Assembly: GCA_902729315.2 (NCBI GenBank)
Contig: LR746274.1
Coordinates: 1,612,001 to 1,676,000, forward strand
Reading direction: 5' to 3'
Length of the DNA: 64,000 nucleotides
From: Spirodela intermedia
Taxonomy: Eukaryota; Streptophyta; Magnoliopsida; Alismatales; Araceae
Position numbers and translations under genes: made by a program. Below are positions 12,601-27,500 of this stretch, piece by piece (positions within the stretch are counted from its first letter, which is position 1; each line of letters begins with the position of its first letter). The notes beneath the pieces were generated by a model. That model was given only the letters and a program-made list of their open reading frames with translations. It was not told the origin of the DNA and did no database searches.

Positions 12601-15600
12601 TATATTCATTTCATAAAACCAAAAAGGTACCTAAATCATCTACTAGAAATTTATAAATAGATTTTTTTTCTATTTAAACAATGCAGATGATATAGTCTCT
12701 TTCATGTCCAACGTCATTTCACATGACAACACCAACAGTCAACTCCAAATGTAACACACTATATAAGCTTGGCATAATTTCCTACAAAGAAGATGATATA
12801 GTCTGAAGGGCACATCAAAACAATGCAGAACATTGCCTGGGCATTTTCAGGAGGAGAGGAAGGGAGCAAGGGGAAAAAATACACGCATACATATACAAAT
12901 AGACAAACAGAAATAAGGATCTAGCTACGTATGTATGTAGTTATGCATAGATGTGTATATGTATATCTCTAAATAGATATATACAAAGTGAGAGTGGAGG
13001 GATTTTGTTACTTTCAATGGCACTGGTAAACGACCGTGAAAATTATTTCCAGAACAATTCAATATTCCCGTTCTTTCACTTAACATGATTTGAAAAACAT
13101 TGTGAATATCAATCCACTTCACAAAAAAGGAACCTTCTTCAGAACTGATAACTGAGAGAAATTTATCAACAAAAAAGGAGATTGTCGGAAAATATTCATA
13201 TAAACTACATAACGCACATCCATATTACAGATGCACTATCTCCCTTCCAATTTTTTTGCTTATGCAGGTTTAAACCGTCATCGCCCTTCAAAAATTGAGA
13301 CAGGAAAGGTTGCTGTAAAGTTACAGGCAGCCGGAATAATAATCTAGGAAAAAAGCTTCGAAAGGAAATAGAGTTGGATCAAGTTTTGAAATTAATAATT
13401 TACGTAGCCTACTTCAATTTTATGCCATACTGGCATAGTATCCCATAAAATCAAACAAATAAAACATTAGGTACGTTTTGCTAATTACAGCGTTCAATTC
13501 CTTCAAAACGTGCGTGTTACATTTATAATACGTGATAAATCAGACAAATGCATAGATATGTTGCTTATATCTAGCGTTGGATCAACTGGCCAATCCTTCA
13601 ACTCTTGTTGGAAGTTTATATTTAAAATAATCAAGGCAATACAAGATAATGAACGAAACCCTTATTGTGTAGATGGAATGCCTATGCAGTGAGACCACGC
13701 TTTACTTCTTTAACTGCTAACATTTATCGTATTTATACATGAACTTGCCAAACTAGGATCCTTTGAAAATATGACGATACATGTCACAAAATGACAAATG
13801 ATCCCTCATTTTAGCGTTTCAAGTTAAAAACAGATTCATAAAAGAAATCTCAAACTGCACGTCAACATCAAGGATAATACTTTCTAGATTGTTTTCAGGC
13901 AATTCCTCAACGGTGTTGCACTCTTCATAATTAGGGCTCATGCAGTGGCATAAGAATCCCTAGAACTGCATACCAAGATTAAAAACAAAAATTACTATAA
14001 AATAGACATAATCATTTGACCTGATGTACACGAAATCCTAAAAAAAGGCATGAAAAGTTATGTATGATAGAATATTTCCTCAGTTACCATTCTCTACTTA
14101 TTGTATAGCCAGTGTGTTGCTATCTCTTTCTGAAGTTTAGTCCAACCAAATGAAAAATAGGAAAGAACAATTATGACACTTACCCAAAAAAACGATTGGG
14201 TATTGACATCATGAAATTCTAAGGGACTTACATAATTGATGTAGTGACACAAACTGATCAGGCAACCATTCCAGATGTTCTTAAGCGATGAACAGTTGGG
14301 TTGACAGACACATACAAGGATTATGAGCCAAAGACAACTTTCTAGATAGTAGAGAAACTCAAAATAAATCAAGGTTACGGACAAGTTTTTTTTTCCAAGA
14401 GAACAAAAGTTCAAAACCGGTAACACATTGAGGAATAAAACATCTAGGTATTAAAATTAGGAAGCACTTAAAAAAATAGTTTATTTTGCCGAATCAAACA
14501 ATAAAATGAAATAAATATGTACGAATATATGTATTAAATCATAGCTAGATGACCAAATACCAAACACTCGTGGTAAAAAACGAGGTCCAATCTAATAGGG
14601 AAAATATGGAAGGAACAAGAGATATCCTAGTCAGGCAGAAGTACTTCAAAATTTAGTAAATAAGGGTAAACGTAATCAAATAAAACAAGATGATGATACT
14701 CGGTCCAGATGTTTACCCCAGAGAAAGCTGAATGGCTAGTTTTACTCTCATTGGTCTTGGCATACAACCACTGAGGTGTCAAAGGTATGTTCTCGGAGAT
14801 CAGTGGATCTGCAAAAGAAGAAAACAAAAAACAAAATCATTGTACAGATAAAGTAAAAAGATTTCAAATGAGCATCCTAAAGACACATTCCCTAAATATA
14901 AGAAAAATTTTACTCATTAACACTAGCTAATTCTGCTGAGCCATGCTTATCACAAAAGCACCGTAGTGCGTCATTTCCCTTCATGTTTTAATGATTGATA
15001 GTAGAATATACTGGCTATGCAGGAAAACGTCACAAGGCACTATCCAAGATATCCTTAGATGGAAATAAAAAATGATGACTTTCTCTGTGCGCAATTATTC
15101 TTTGCCACAAAAGAAAATAAATGTCTTCTTTGAATTATAAAAACAGCCAGAATAATTTTCCAAACAACTTTGCTTTTTTATCTTAACATGTATATATCTG
15201 AATGATCAAAAGATGGTTTCCCGAGGTGAAACCTTTCAAATCATCTGGAAGTCCCATAAGCTCCTTATCCACGTAATTCCCTCCAGACGTATCAGCTGTT
15301 ACAAGGAAAAGTGGAAAACATCAAATTGGGGAAGCAAAAGGAAAAGGTAATGAGAGAATCTATTTGTCAAGAAATACGTAAAAGGAACAAAAAAGAAAAT
15401 CTGAAAAAATTACGCGAGAGCTACGAATTCTCATTTAGTCTTGTTTTCTCTTCAAGAATTCCAAAAGCGAACAGATATAACCACCGTTGTCACTGTCGGA
15501 CGATGATCCGAAAATGACAGCGGCGCTAGGATAGCAAATATGATTCTATCACAATGCAACAGGATCAGACTGTTCCAAAAAACTCGAAAAGAGAAAAAAA

Positions 15601-15918
15601 TCCCGAAGGGACTAAGAAATTGCAAATAACATTACCAGGATATTTTTCCGGAGCAATAATTCCTAATTAATTTAGAAGATGGAAATGCGAATTGATCAAA
15701 ATGATCAAAACAGAGAGGCAAGTTGCACTCCTGGGGAAACAAATGGAACTTCCAGGGTTCCAATACGAGAATTATAGCATAGATCATGGGCAGCATTTGA
15801 TAGACACAATATCAGGTTACAACCAGGGCAGCAGTCACTCGGACAAAGAACACGGGATTAATCTACCTGTCTTCGACGGAAAGAGATCCTCCGGCAGATC
15901 GACCTTGCCTTCCGCCAT
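3844..15918 (-). CDS. EXA1: GYF-domain protein, EXA1 family (eIF4E-interacting translational regulator)
   Basis: Eleven exons join in phase: 15918-15867, 15295-15233, 14808-14717, 12109-11234, 9161-9062, 8986-8879, 8155-7367, 7256-5115, 4942-4870, 4392-4268, 4181-3844. They predict 1585 residues; I recall about 1700 for the Arabidopsis protein. Visible features are an N-terminal [10 protein letters not shown] block, a charged RE/RD-rich stretch, YPRGKLL at about 311-317 matching the eIF4E-binding pattern YxxxxL-phi, a GYF domain at about 552-609 ([14 protein letters not shown], then WFDQGFF), a long Gln-rich region with an uninterrupted polyQ run, and the C-terminal [18 protein letters not shown] and [13 protein letters not shown] domains bind proline-rich ligands. 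In Arabidopsis EXA1 binds eIF4E-type factors, influences translation of immune-receptor mRNAs and is needed for potexvirus accumulation. The start opens [16 protein letters not shown]. Exons 9 and 10 are short and were accepted on phase and family resemblance. Without them exon 8 would run on to a stop at 5086. Confidence 0.9.
6598..6641 (-). repeat. CAG/CTG repeat encoding polyglutamine in EXA1
   Basis: The + strand shows an almost pure CTG run inside EXA1 exon 8, read as consecutive CAG (Gln) codons on the minus strand. It sits in a wider Gln/Leu/His-rich segment at about 6150-6830. It is a likely site of length polymorphism. The antisense Leu-rich and Ala-rich open frames over it are shadows. 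Confidence 0.85.
9502..9774 (-). other. Unassigned open frame inside EXA1 intron 4
   Basis: Ninety codons are open from a TGA at 9777-9775 to a TGA at 9504-9502, on the same strand as EXA1. The translation contains [17 protein letters not shown], then [16 protein letters not shown] and [20 protein letters not shown]. No in-frame ATG lies near its beginning. EXA1 exons 4 and 5 join in phase without it and agree with the family, so it is not an EXA1 exon. I do not recognise the family. It could be a captured gene fragment, an unannotated nested exon, or chance. Confidence 0.3.
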
Positions 15919-16480
15919 TCAAAAGTTGCGGGGATTGGAATGAAATAGGGCTTCGGGGTGGGCGCGGAGCGGCCAGGAAACCAAAACCGGCGTCCAACGC
16001 CAGGCGACCGAGGGAGAACCGGGCAGATCGGGGGGGAGAACTTCGGGAGAAGAGGGAAAACCGGAGGGTTTCGACGACTCTGGAGAGAAACAGACTGCAG
16101 AGTGGAGGCGGGGGAAGCAGACGAGGGCGCCGGGAAGTGGTTCGCTCGAACGGATGGCGAAGGAGAGAAGAGGAGGGGTGAGGGTTTCAGAGGTCGAAAC
16201 GGCGGAAGGAAGTGCGATTTGGGGAGGGGAGGATCGTGGAAAATATCCACGGGTACAGATCCAATTTCTCTTCTTTTAGGCGTCAAACCGTACTCGAAAT
16301 CGCAAACGACACGCACTAGTCCACCCCTATTACACCCTTACCCACCGCCACATCTCTCTCCCTCTCCATCTGGCGTGGACCCTCACCTTCAATCATCTAC
16401 TAATTTATCATTACTAATGACGCGAAATGGAGATTAATTTAGATAAAGCTCCTTCTGTTATTGGGCCCCACATCGATATA

Positions 16481-16541
<61 letters not shown>

Positions 16542-16946
16542 TCGACGCTACTTTCGGGCTCAGTATTTACGATACATATTACCAATAAGCAGCATAAATC
16601 TTACATTTTTTGATTAATTTGAGTTAGTAAATAAAAAATGAAAAAGTGCATATTTAAATTGAATTATTAGGCATTAAATCCGTGAAATGAGAAATCAATT
16701 GACGGGCTGGACGTAGCCCGGGGACACTGGAGATTAAAGAAGAAAAATTTAGAGAAATAACCGTTTGGGCATGTCCGACAAGAGAAAGCCAGAGAAAAAG
16801 ACAGGCGGAGCCCATGAGAGAGAGAGAGAGAGTTATGATCTTCTACTACTCAACACGAATCGCTGCTACAGAGCGGGGGATTGGAGGGTAGGGGGGATCA
16901 GGGGCTCTACTCTCTGCCCTGCCGAATGAGAGAGGGAGAAGCTAAC
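15919..16946. other. EXA1 leader and promoter, plus spacer to RPL7A 3' end
   Basis: From 15919 to about 16310 the sequence is GC-rich and most likely holds the EXA1 5' UTR and core promoter. The open frames here on both strands resemble no family I know. From 16320 to 16946 it is AT-rich spacer holding a CT/AC microsatellite and the RPL7A 3' UTR. No other gene was seen. Confidence 0.5.
16486..16540. repeat. Compound (CT)n(AC)n microsatellite
   Basis: Alternating CT for about 35 bp is followed directly by alternating AC for 20 bp, in the spacer between EXA1 and RPL7A. Confidence 0.95.
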
Positions 16947-18966
<2,020 letters not shown>

Positions 18967-19018
18967 GTTCTTCGGCCTACGTCCAGCGACGGTGGCGGTG
19001 GCGGTGGCGGCCGACCAG

Positions 19019-19080
19019 AAACCCTAGAAACAAAATAGCACCCGCGAAGGAAAGGAGTGTGTGCGAGAAGACCCTTTATA
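19019..19080 (-). promoter_or_regulatory. RPL7A core promoter: TATA box and telo-box
   Basis: On the minus strand TATAAA lies at 19080-19075, about 110 bp upstream of the ATG. An AAACCCTA telo-box (read on +) lies at 19019-19026, between the TATA box and the ATG. Telo-boxes near the start site are common in plant ribosomal protein and translation genes. The start site itself is inferred at about 19045. Confidence 0.6.
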
Positions 19081-21981
19081 CTACGTCAGAAGGGTTATTT
19101 TTAAATAAAAACCCATGTAAGTATTATATTTTCATTAGAGACTCAAATTTATAATATTATAATATTCGGGCCTATTTAGGGCAACTCGTAAATTAGGCTA
19201 GAAACGTCAATGGGCATGTACTGAAAAGCCTCGCTGCTGAGCTGAGTTGACTCACTTTCTTATCAAGACCATAGATAGGAATAAGAGACTACTCCCGAGG
19301 CCTTCCTGAACCACTGCCGTCCTAATAGGCCTCGTTGACTTTGACTCAAGAGACCATTATCGTTCACATCCTACAATGCCGCACTAGGTTACGTGGCACT
19401 CCTCTCCCAGGTACAAGTGGCATCTAATTGACCAAAGTGGCTGTCCAAAGTGGGTCCATTTTGTTCTACCCATAAGTCTAAGACTTAGATATGCTTGCAC
19501 ATTATTGACATGATCACTCGAGCTTTTTTATAAAAAACAGAAAATTAATCCTAAATAAACTCTCAATATTTCATTGTTTCCAAAGGGCATCAAAGAGAGC
19601 TTTTTCAAAAAATAATTTAAATGAATGTACTAAGATTGTAGAAATTTGACAATTTTCCAAGTCATCAACACTACCTTGACTCATTTAGTCCAAGATTATT
19701 ACACAATCTAAAGGTTCATACTCCTTGAAAATTACTTGAATCGTGAAAAAGTTCCTTCATGTTTGATGTTCCTTTTTAGATTTATTGTTTTTCAAAATGA
19801 CAAAGATAAGTGAGGAATGTAGAATATTTTAAAATGATAGTATACTAATTTATTTAAATATCCACAATGATGGGTTACCAATCTTGTCGTAGATCATAAT
19901 CACAAATGCCATTGACATGCCTTCACATCTCTATTTTTTCACCATGTGAGAAAAATGGAGTCAAATATTAAATCAAACATGGAGTCACATCTCTAATGTA
20001 GATTTTGGCTTTGGGATCATTAATAATTCTGATAGTGCCAAAATATATCAAGGGTTTTAATCTCAATTTTTCAAAATTACTTTATCCATCCATTAAATAT
20101 AAATTACAAATGAAAACATCTATCAATATGAGATGATTAATATTTCTTTTACATTTGAAAATTTTAAAACATCATCATGACCCTTAAAAACGAATATTTA
20201 TGTTGCAAATCATCTAACACGATTTATTAATGCTTATGTTTAATATTTCGATTGAAAGGAGGTAGTTTGGTGATAATTATATTGGGCTGTTAGAGTCGTG
20301 AATATAAATGAAATATTTATTTTAAATATTTGGCCTGATTAGAGTTGTGACATCTAATGGAGGTCAACGTAAGCTGTTTATGTTTAGTGTATATCTTACT
20401 AAGTACTTAGTAAAACTAAGAATGTCTTTAAAGAGTAGAGTAAGCAAGGTGCATAAATACACTATAATCTATGAGATGATTAAATATGTGAGATAACTAA
20501 CAATCTATGGGTAATTGAAAAAAGACTACTTCATTCAATAATTAGTGTTGGGGGGATGGGCGCATGTTGATTATTGATGATTTACATTTTTCAAAAAGTA
20601 ATATACATTTCCCTTTTTTGCAAGGAATCTAAATTATAATAAGAAATGGTAAATATGATATCATTGTAACTAAATAACACATTTTTTCTAAGTTTTTTGG
20701 TTTTAAAACTCTTTTTTTTAAGACTATTATGATCAAAGTAATTAATTTTTTTTATCAATAAAACTTGAAAAATCAGTCACATCTATGAGGGGAACCTAAA
20801 TTGAGCCAACATTGATGCAAGTTCACTTGTTCAATTAGAAATAGTCCAAATAATTTAGTTCATGGATATTCTCATAGGGTTACTAGGAATCTGAAGGTAA
20901 TGTGTATGGGCTAGATCAGTTGCTAGATTGTGATCCAATTTCAGATTGAGTGGACTAAGTCAACATCTCCAGACATCAAGATAGTATAATGAAATCAGGT
21001 CATATTGGAATCAATGAAGCCTAAGTCAACCTCCTTAAATGCACCCACCCATGAGAGAGAGAGAGAGAGAGAGAGCCAATCGTAAGCAACCCATTTGATT
21101 GACACATTGCATATAACTCAATTAAGGCATTATAACCGGACCATAAAAATAATTCCTTGTAGAAAACACAAACTTTATCTGCATATATTAACATGAAAAC
21201 TATTTGATAGGATGAAGATTCAATCAACAAGATGCCTCTCTTGGGAATAATTTACATGGTGACATTGCATGAACAAAAATGTAGTCTATTATCTAAGAAC
21301 AAGATTTGTTCCAAAATTTATCATTGATAAATAAGAATAAATAAAAACATTAACAACTAAATTAAACTTCACTATCAGGATTCACACAATCCCATCAATA
21401 AACCAAGGATGTCTCAAGGTTGTTTCTTTTTGCCATGTGATATGATCTGAGTTCTTCTAGCTTATGTAAGAACTCATGCATGACTTCCAAATGTTTACGG
21501 ATTTCTAAATATTTGGAGACTCTCTGATTTGTTGAAGATGTAAAATTTATGTTTTCCCTCTTCTGCAAACAATACAAGTATTACTGGGCACTCACTAGAA
21601 AACCACTTTTGTATGCACCATGAAACTCTATGAATGGCAAAAAATGACATAGTTGAGGTTGCATCATATCAAAAACTTGGCAATAATTATAGGTCACTTG
21701 AAAGTAATTGCCTTGTTTATGATCCTAAAGAATATCTTACGGGCCAAAAATGACTAACATGTATTTTGCCTTTGATGGAAAACATTTCACTCTATGCACG
21801 TTGAGATTCTCTTATAGGCCAAGAAAGGCAGCCATATTCTTGGGCCACTTGAAAGTCATCAAACCATATGTGCCACCTCGAGGTCTACTGATAGGCCACA
21901 GATGGCAAAGCTTTTGCTTGCCCAATGTAGAAAACATTGCAAAGACTGCCATGCACCATAATTCGGCATTCTATATGGTTT
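19081..21981. other. AT-rich spacer between RPL7A and the PPR gene
   Basis: About 2.9 kb with no coding exon that I can support. It holds long AT-rich stretches, a (GA)n tract at 21053-21075, and towards its right end the 3' UTR of the PPR gene. The short open frames at 21395-21577 and 21750-22001 have no family resemblance. Confidence 0.5.
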
Positions 21982-23747
21982 TCACCTTTTATACGATTTG
22001 AAATGGTAATTTCGGAATTCAGCGCCAAATTTTAAGGACTCTTCCTGAACCTTCTTCTTCAATCTCTTCCAAGTTCTCACCATATCCGCCTGTATAAGCC
22101 CTCGATATAACGTCTCAAATGTTACCTTATGAGGGAGGAACCCCTTCTCTATCATCTCCATGAAGAATCGGCAGGCCTCATTCCATCGTTGCTTCTGACA
22201 GAGCCCATGAATGATCGAAGTATACGAATCCATGTCTGGCCCAACCCCTCTATTGCTCATATCCTCCCAAAGCTCCCTAACAAGCTCTGGTCGGTCCAAC
22301 TGCGAAAACATCCCCACCAAGATGTTGTAGCTATGGATATCTGGTGGAGTGAGAGATTCCCCAGTCACTGCTGCCGTCTTCATCGTCCTGTACAGCTTAA
22401 CTGCAGAGTCCACATCTTTCCTCCCGCGGTACTCCTTGAAGAAGCAGTTGTAGGTGGTGGCAGACGGTTGAATTCCATTGCTGGACATTTCGTCGAGCAG
22501 CTTCTCGGCGTCTTCCACTCTGCCGCAAGAAGCGAGGCACTTGACCACTGAAGTGTAGGTGGCCACGGTAGGGGAGATCCCCTTCCCCCTCAGGGAGTGG
22601 AAGAGGGAGAGGGAGAGGTCCGGCTTGTGGGCACGGCTGTAGACATGGAGGAGGATCGAGTAGCTGGTGACATCGGGCTCGATGCCTCTACTGCGCATTT
22701 CCTCGAACAGGTCTTCGGCGGCGCGAATTGTCCCGTCGAAGCGGGTGTCTGGGTGGAGGCTCGCTCTCCTGCAGATCCCGTTGAGCAGGACATTGTAGGA
22801 GACCACGTTGGGCTCCAGACCGCGATCGGACATCTCCCTCAAGAACTTCGCCGCCATCTGCGGGCGATTTATCTTGCACCATCCGTACATCAGGATCGTG
22901 TAGGTCTTCTCGTCGGGTGGGTATCTGGACTTCTTCTTGTTGAAGATCTCCGCGGCGAACTTCGATCCACAAAGTCGAGGGCGGCGCCAAGATCAGGGGA
23001 GAAAATGCCAGGAGAAGAAGAAGAGGGAGACGACGGCGATCGCGAGCAGTGGGGGAGCCTCACCTTTACGTAGCCGTACTTGCAGAGAGTGTCCAGAAGG
23101 AGGTTGAACTCGGAGCCGTCGGCAGGCCGTCCGACGAAGGCCTCCATGTCGTCGAAGGCTCTGAGGGCTTGCCGTGTGAGGCCGGCGGCGGCGAGGCGGC
23201 GGACGAGGACAGCGAATGTTCTCGGGGAAGGCCCCACGCCCATCTGGTCCATTTCCATCACCAGCTGCCACACCACGTCGAATTGGCGGACCTTCCCAAG
23301 GAGATCGACCATGAGATCGTAGGCGTCAGCGTCGTGGCGGTGCCCTGCGTGGTCCCTGGCCCAGAGGAAGAACCCTAGGGCGACCTTGGAGGCGTGGCGG
23401 AGGCGGAGGAGGGTCTGAAGAACGAGGCCGTGGGAGAGGGCCACTGTGCCGGAGAGCTGGAGGGGGGATTCCATGGCGTGGAAGGGATTGTGGTGGCCGA
23501 TGAGGAGGCGGGAGAGGGAATCGGCGTCGGCGCAGGGCTGAATGGAGCAGGCGAAGGACAGCTTCGGGGGGCCTCCCACGAGCTCCGGCTCCGGGCATGG
23601 CTCTCCTCCATTCTCTGCCGTCGCCGGCGAGGTTCCGTGGAAGAAATTCAACGGGATGGAGCACGGCTGAAGAAGAGAGACGGAGGAGGAGGAGGAGGAG
23701 GAGGAGGAGGAGAGAGGAGATAGGCAGCGTCCGCGGCGGAGGATCAT
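21982..23747 (-). CDS. P-class pentatricopeptide repeat protein, probably mitochondrial (At1g20300-like)
   Basis: Two exons, 23747-23064 and 22959-21982, join in phase 0 across a 104-nt GTGAGG...AAG intron to give 553 residues. An N-terminal Arg/Ser-rich presequence with a poly-Ser run (MILRRGRCLSPL onward) suggests organelle import. The rest is 35-residue PPR repeats, for example EPNVVSYNVLLNGICRRASL, EPDVTSYSILLHVYSRAHKP and PHKVTFETLYRGLIQ. As I remember it, the order and wording closely follow Arabidopsis At1g20300, including continuity across the splice (YGYVK then FAAEIFNKKK). There is no E, DYW or SMR domain, so it is P-class. Such proteins bind organelle RNA and act in stabilisation, splicing or translation; its target is unknown. 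An in-frame upstream ATG at 23822 lies inside a repeat unit, so 23747 is preferred. The intron is unusual for this family. Confidence 0.88.
23682..23712 (-). repeat. GGA trinucleotide run encoding poly-Ser in the PPR presequence
   Basis: A near-perfect run of GGA on + reads as TCC (Ser) codons in the PPR N-terminal targeting region. Length variation here should be tolerated by a transit peptide. Confidence 0.85.
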
Positions 23748-23794
23748 CGCCGTCGCCACCGCAAGGGTTTCCCGCCGCCTGGGACTTTTTCCCG

Positions 23795-24437
23795 AGGTTT
23801 CCACTTCAATCCAAAAGCCCATTAATATTCAGAAATAACCCTGTATGTTTATAAGTTATCAATCAGTCCCTCAATGTTTCTGGAAGCTTGGAAACATATC
23901 ACTACCCACGTAAGTATACAACCGAAAACCTTTGGACTTCTTCCAAAGGTTTACGCTTCGATCCATAAAAATCACTAAAATTCATAAATCCCCTATATTT
24001 TACATAATTTAATAAATGAGACCATCATGTTTCAAAAATCCATAATCTATCTGAATTCAGAAAATTTACAAATTTGAGGTACTTTTCATAAATATTTCCG
24101 CTGCCCACTTCCATCCAAAACCCCATTTTATATTCATAAATAGCCCTACACTTTACATAGTTTATAAATTAGACCCTGAATATTTCTAAAATATGGAAGC
24201 TTGGAAACGTATAACTGAACAACGGATAATCTATCGAATTTCAGAAAAAAAATATTTATAAATTACCAAACGTTTCCGCTTCGATCCTTAAAGCCCACTA
24301 ATATTTATAAACAATCCCATATTTTTTACAGAATTTATAAATAAGACCCCCAAGTTTCAAAAATCTTGAAACTTGGATACAAATAATAACTGAAGAACTG
24401 ATAATCTATCTGAATTCATAAAATTTACAAATTTGAG
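23795..24437. repeat. Four degenerate tandem repeats of about 150-175 bp upstream of the PPR gene
   Basis: Units start near 23795, 23946, 24093 and 24269. Each opens with a variant of TTTCCGCTTCGATCCATAAA, followed by CCCACTAATATT-like text, ATAAATAGCCC or ATAAATCCCC, a TTTACATAGTTTATAAATTA-like segment, GACC, TTTCAAAAAT, GGAAGCTTGGAAAC, and then TAATCTATCTGAATTCA with AAATTTACAAATTTGAGG. Some units lack individual blocks. The first unit begins about 48 bp upstream of the chosen PPR start codon. Confidence 0.8.
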
Positions 24438-24574
24438 GAAAATAGGTTTCCTTATAGCGCCAGATTTTAGTTCGATGACTGACGACTACCCCCCGCCCCC
24501 TCCCCCCTTTCCATTATTTACATTTCCATAGAGCAACAGGTCAATAAGCTTTTCCGAGGTCGTCCTCGTCCTCG

Positions 24575-27500
24575 TCAGCGCGCAGTCGATGGCTGGAAGC
24601 TCATACAGATCGGCGGGTTGATCTTGAAGATGGAGAGGATGGCGGAGGGCACGGTCCATATGCCGTCCCCGCAGATCAGACCGGAGGCCACGGCGCCGGC
24701 GAAGTCCTCCGCGCTCTTCCGGTTGATCCGCTCCCAGACGAAGAGGATGACGGTGCCGACGAACATGTCGATAGCGAAGTAGGCGCCGATGTAGAAGGGG
24801 ACCGCCATGGCCATCGGGATGGGGATGAACTTGGAGATCCTCACCGGAGCGACGTCCCGCAGGAGGTTGACGAGCAGCGCCGCCGCGAAGAAGCCGCAGC
24901 AGATGGTCAGGCAGTGCTTCGGCAGCGCGGAGAAGCCCTCCACCCCCAGGATCGCCATCTCCCGATAGATCACGGCGTAGGGGGCCTTGTAGGCGCCGTC
25001 GGCGGCGCCGATGTCGAACGCCGTCCAGTACATCCAGAAGGTGAGCGGCGCGATCACGCAGCCCATGGCCGTGCCGATCAGCTGCGACACGAACATGGAT
25101 CTCGGCGAGGAGAGCGTCAGGTAGCCCGTCTTGAAGTCCTGCATCAGATCGGCGGCGGTGGAGACGATGGACATCATGACGCCGCAGGCAGCGAGGCCAG
25201 CGACGACGCCGCCGTCGGAGCCGACCAGCGAGGCGAAGGCAAAGAGCATGATCTTGCCGTAGGTGGAGGCCAGGCTCCAGTCCGTGAGGCCGGTGCCGTA
25301 AGAGTTGCAGAAGGCGAGGGCGGGGGCGACCAGGTAGCAGCCGAGAACCAGGTACCATGGGACCTGCGGAAAGATCATCGGCACGGTGGCAGTGGATACG
25401 GCGGCGAGGGCGACGTACCCTGAGGCGGCGAACCAGGAAGGGATGCCGTCTCTGACAAACGTCTCGTTCCGCAGCCTCTCCTCCACCAAGGCCTCGGACG
25501 CCTCGTCTCCTGCAAGTTGAAGATCAGATCAACTCCCGTAGAGATAGATTTTATTTTATTTTTGGTTATTTTCCTTTTGCAGTACGCTGATGGCTAGATC
25601 GAAGATTCGCCGGGATTTCAGGATACGTATCGATCACAGCATACTTCTGTGGTCTGCAACTTGAGAATTTTACCCTGGGAGGTGCCCACGAGGGGAAGGC
25701 CGGGCCGCTTTGTCTGAGCGTTGAAGATCTCCCTTCCGGTGACCGTCACTATCTTTATCAGATTGTACAACCCATCTCCAAGTATGAGGGATATGGCGAT
25801 GAAGACCTGCAGATGATCAGAGATTCAGTGCTGTGCAAGAGATTTATGAAAATTCGTCATCAAGAGGTTTTTAGGCCATTTTACCTTGTACCCATAGAGG
25901 CCTTTAAAATCATTGCTCCCCAGGCCAGCAGGATACCAATCCCCTGCACGCTCTGCGATGAATGGCCAAAGGATGCCCCAGGAAATAATGGCTCCAAGGA
26001 GGACCGAACAGTTCACGATATGAGGGCAGATAAGGCCGCAGCCGACGTAAGTGGGACTGAAGTCAAAGTAAAACCTGCGCATGGAACAATCACAGAGGTG
26101 AAGTACTCGACAGCATTCATCTATTTATTTCTGGATTCTATGGTGACATGATGGCACATGGTTACTTTTTTTGGTGGATAATGCCTATTTTGAGCTTCAT
26201 TGTCGACCTGACTAGACATTATAAGCATTGGGCAAGTAAACAAAAAGGCCATGTCTGTACAGATAACAAGAAATCAATTCACCGTATTCTCAAATGAATG
26301 AACTATGTTTTCCAGAAGATATTATGAAAACCTCCAGTGTTTAAATAACGGGTAACATGCATTTATCATCCATATTCTGTGCAAACCCTACCAACAGAAT
26401 GCTTGCTTTCATGCATGTAGTGAGGTATAAAGGATCACTTCGATACAGGTGCTTATCAAATAAGAAATGGAACAGAAAGGAAGATCAGAGGTCGGAGAGG
26501 GTTACGTGTTCTTGTAAGCTGCGAGCCCAAGGGTTGGGAAATTATCAAAACCACACGAATCCCCAATTCCGCTGAAAAACCATTTGAAACAGCTCCAGAA
26601 GAAGCTTATGCTCAGGTACTTCCCGAGGCAGTGGACTTGCTTCCTGTAAGTAGCAGAGCAGGGCCCATTAATGATACGATTTTAGCACTACAATTGCCCA
26701 TTCAGGAGAGTTGCAACATGTGACATAGCATAGAAAGGAGAGAATTTTGACAAAGTCCTCAGAAGATCATTTGATGTTTGCTTTTTTTTTACTTCATGTT
26801 TCCTGATAATAACCTCAGAGATATTGTTTCAGATTATAATTCTATTGGATGGTCGGTCAATTTCATCCCTCCGTTCCAGTTGCTGATCTGATTAAGGAAG
26901 TCACGGAGTCCTTAATCTTTCAAGGGTTGTTGGCTGAATGATTCTGGTTCTTGAGCTATCCTGTTGATTAATTGTGAATCACAATTATCATATCTGTTCA
27001 TTTAATAATGTAGATATTCCGACTCGTTTTCTAGTTTCTTATTTTTTGGTTTTTTTATAATCTTCTAGCAGTTTATTCCTACCCATAGGTCAACACAAGT
27101 GTTCCGATTTATAATGCCCAATCCTTCTTATTAGCTTTTTTCTTTTTTCTATTCAGCTCATCGTATTTGCCTGATCCACGCACACTTAATTTTCTAGACT
27201 GGAAAGGCACGGACTATAATTTTCAAGAACTTTCAAGATAATGCACCCGCAGAAAAAAAAAGGTCAGTAATGGATCCTCAGAAACTATATTATATCATTT
27301 TTTTTCTTCTTCTGAATGAAGTAATAGCATGAGGCAGTGGGAGTTCTCCAAGTGTACCATTACCCTGCAAGTTCTGCTCCTGTATTCGTATGAAAACTAT
27401 TGATCAGCATTGCAGTAGCTGTCCCACTGGGGTATGTAAGTTTATAGTCAATGACCATTACCTGGAGAAGAAAAAGAAGGAAAAAAACGTATAAGCATTT

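Noticed and set aside
16465-16475. GCCCCACATCG resembling a snRNA USE
   Set aside because: No TATA box at the required spacing; the downstream DNA is a CT microsatellite.
22597-23073. Plus-strand 158-codon ORF opposite the PPR gene
   Set aside because: Antisense shadow of GC-rich PPR exons; its composition mirrors the PPR codons.
24486-25358. 290-codon Arg/Leu-rich ORF over the YSL last exon
   Set aside because: It is the shifted-frame shadow of the YSL coding sequence, long only because the exon is GC-rich.
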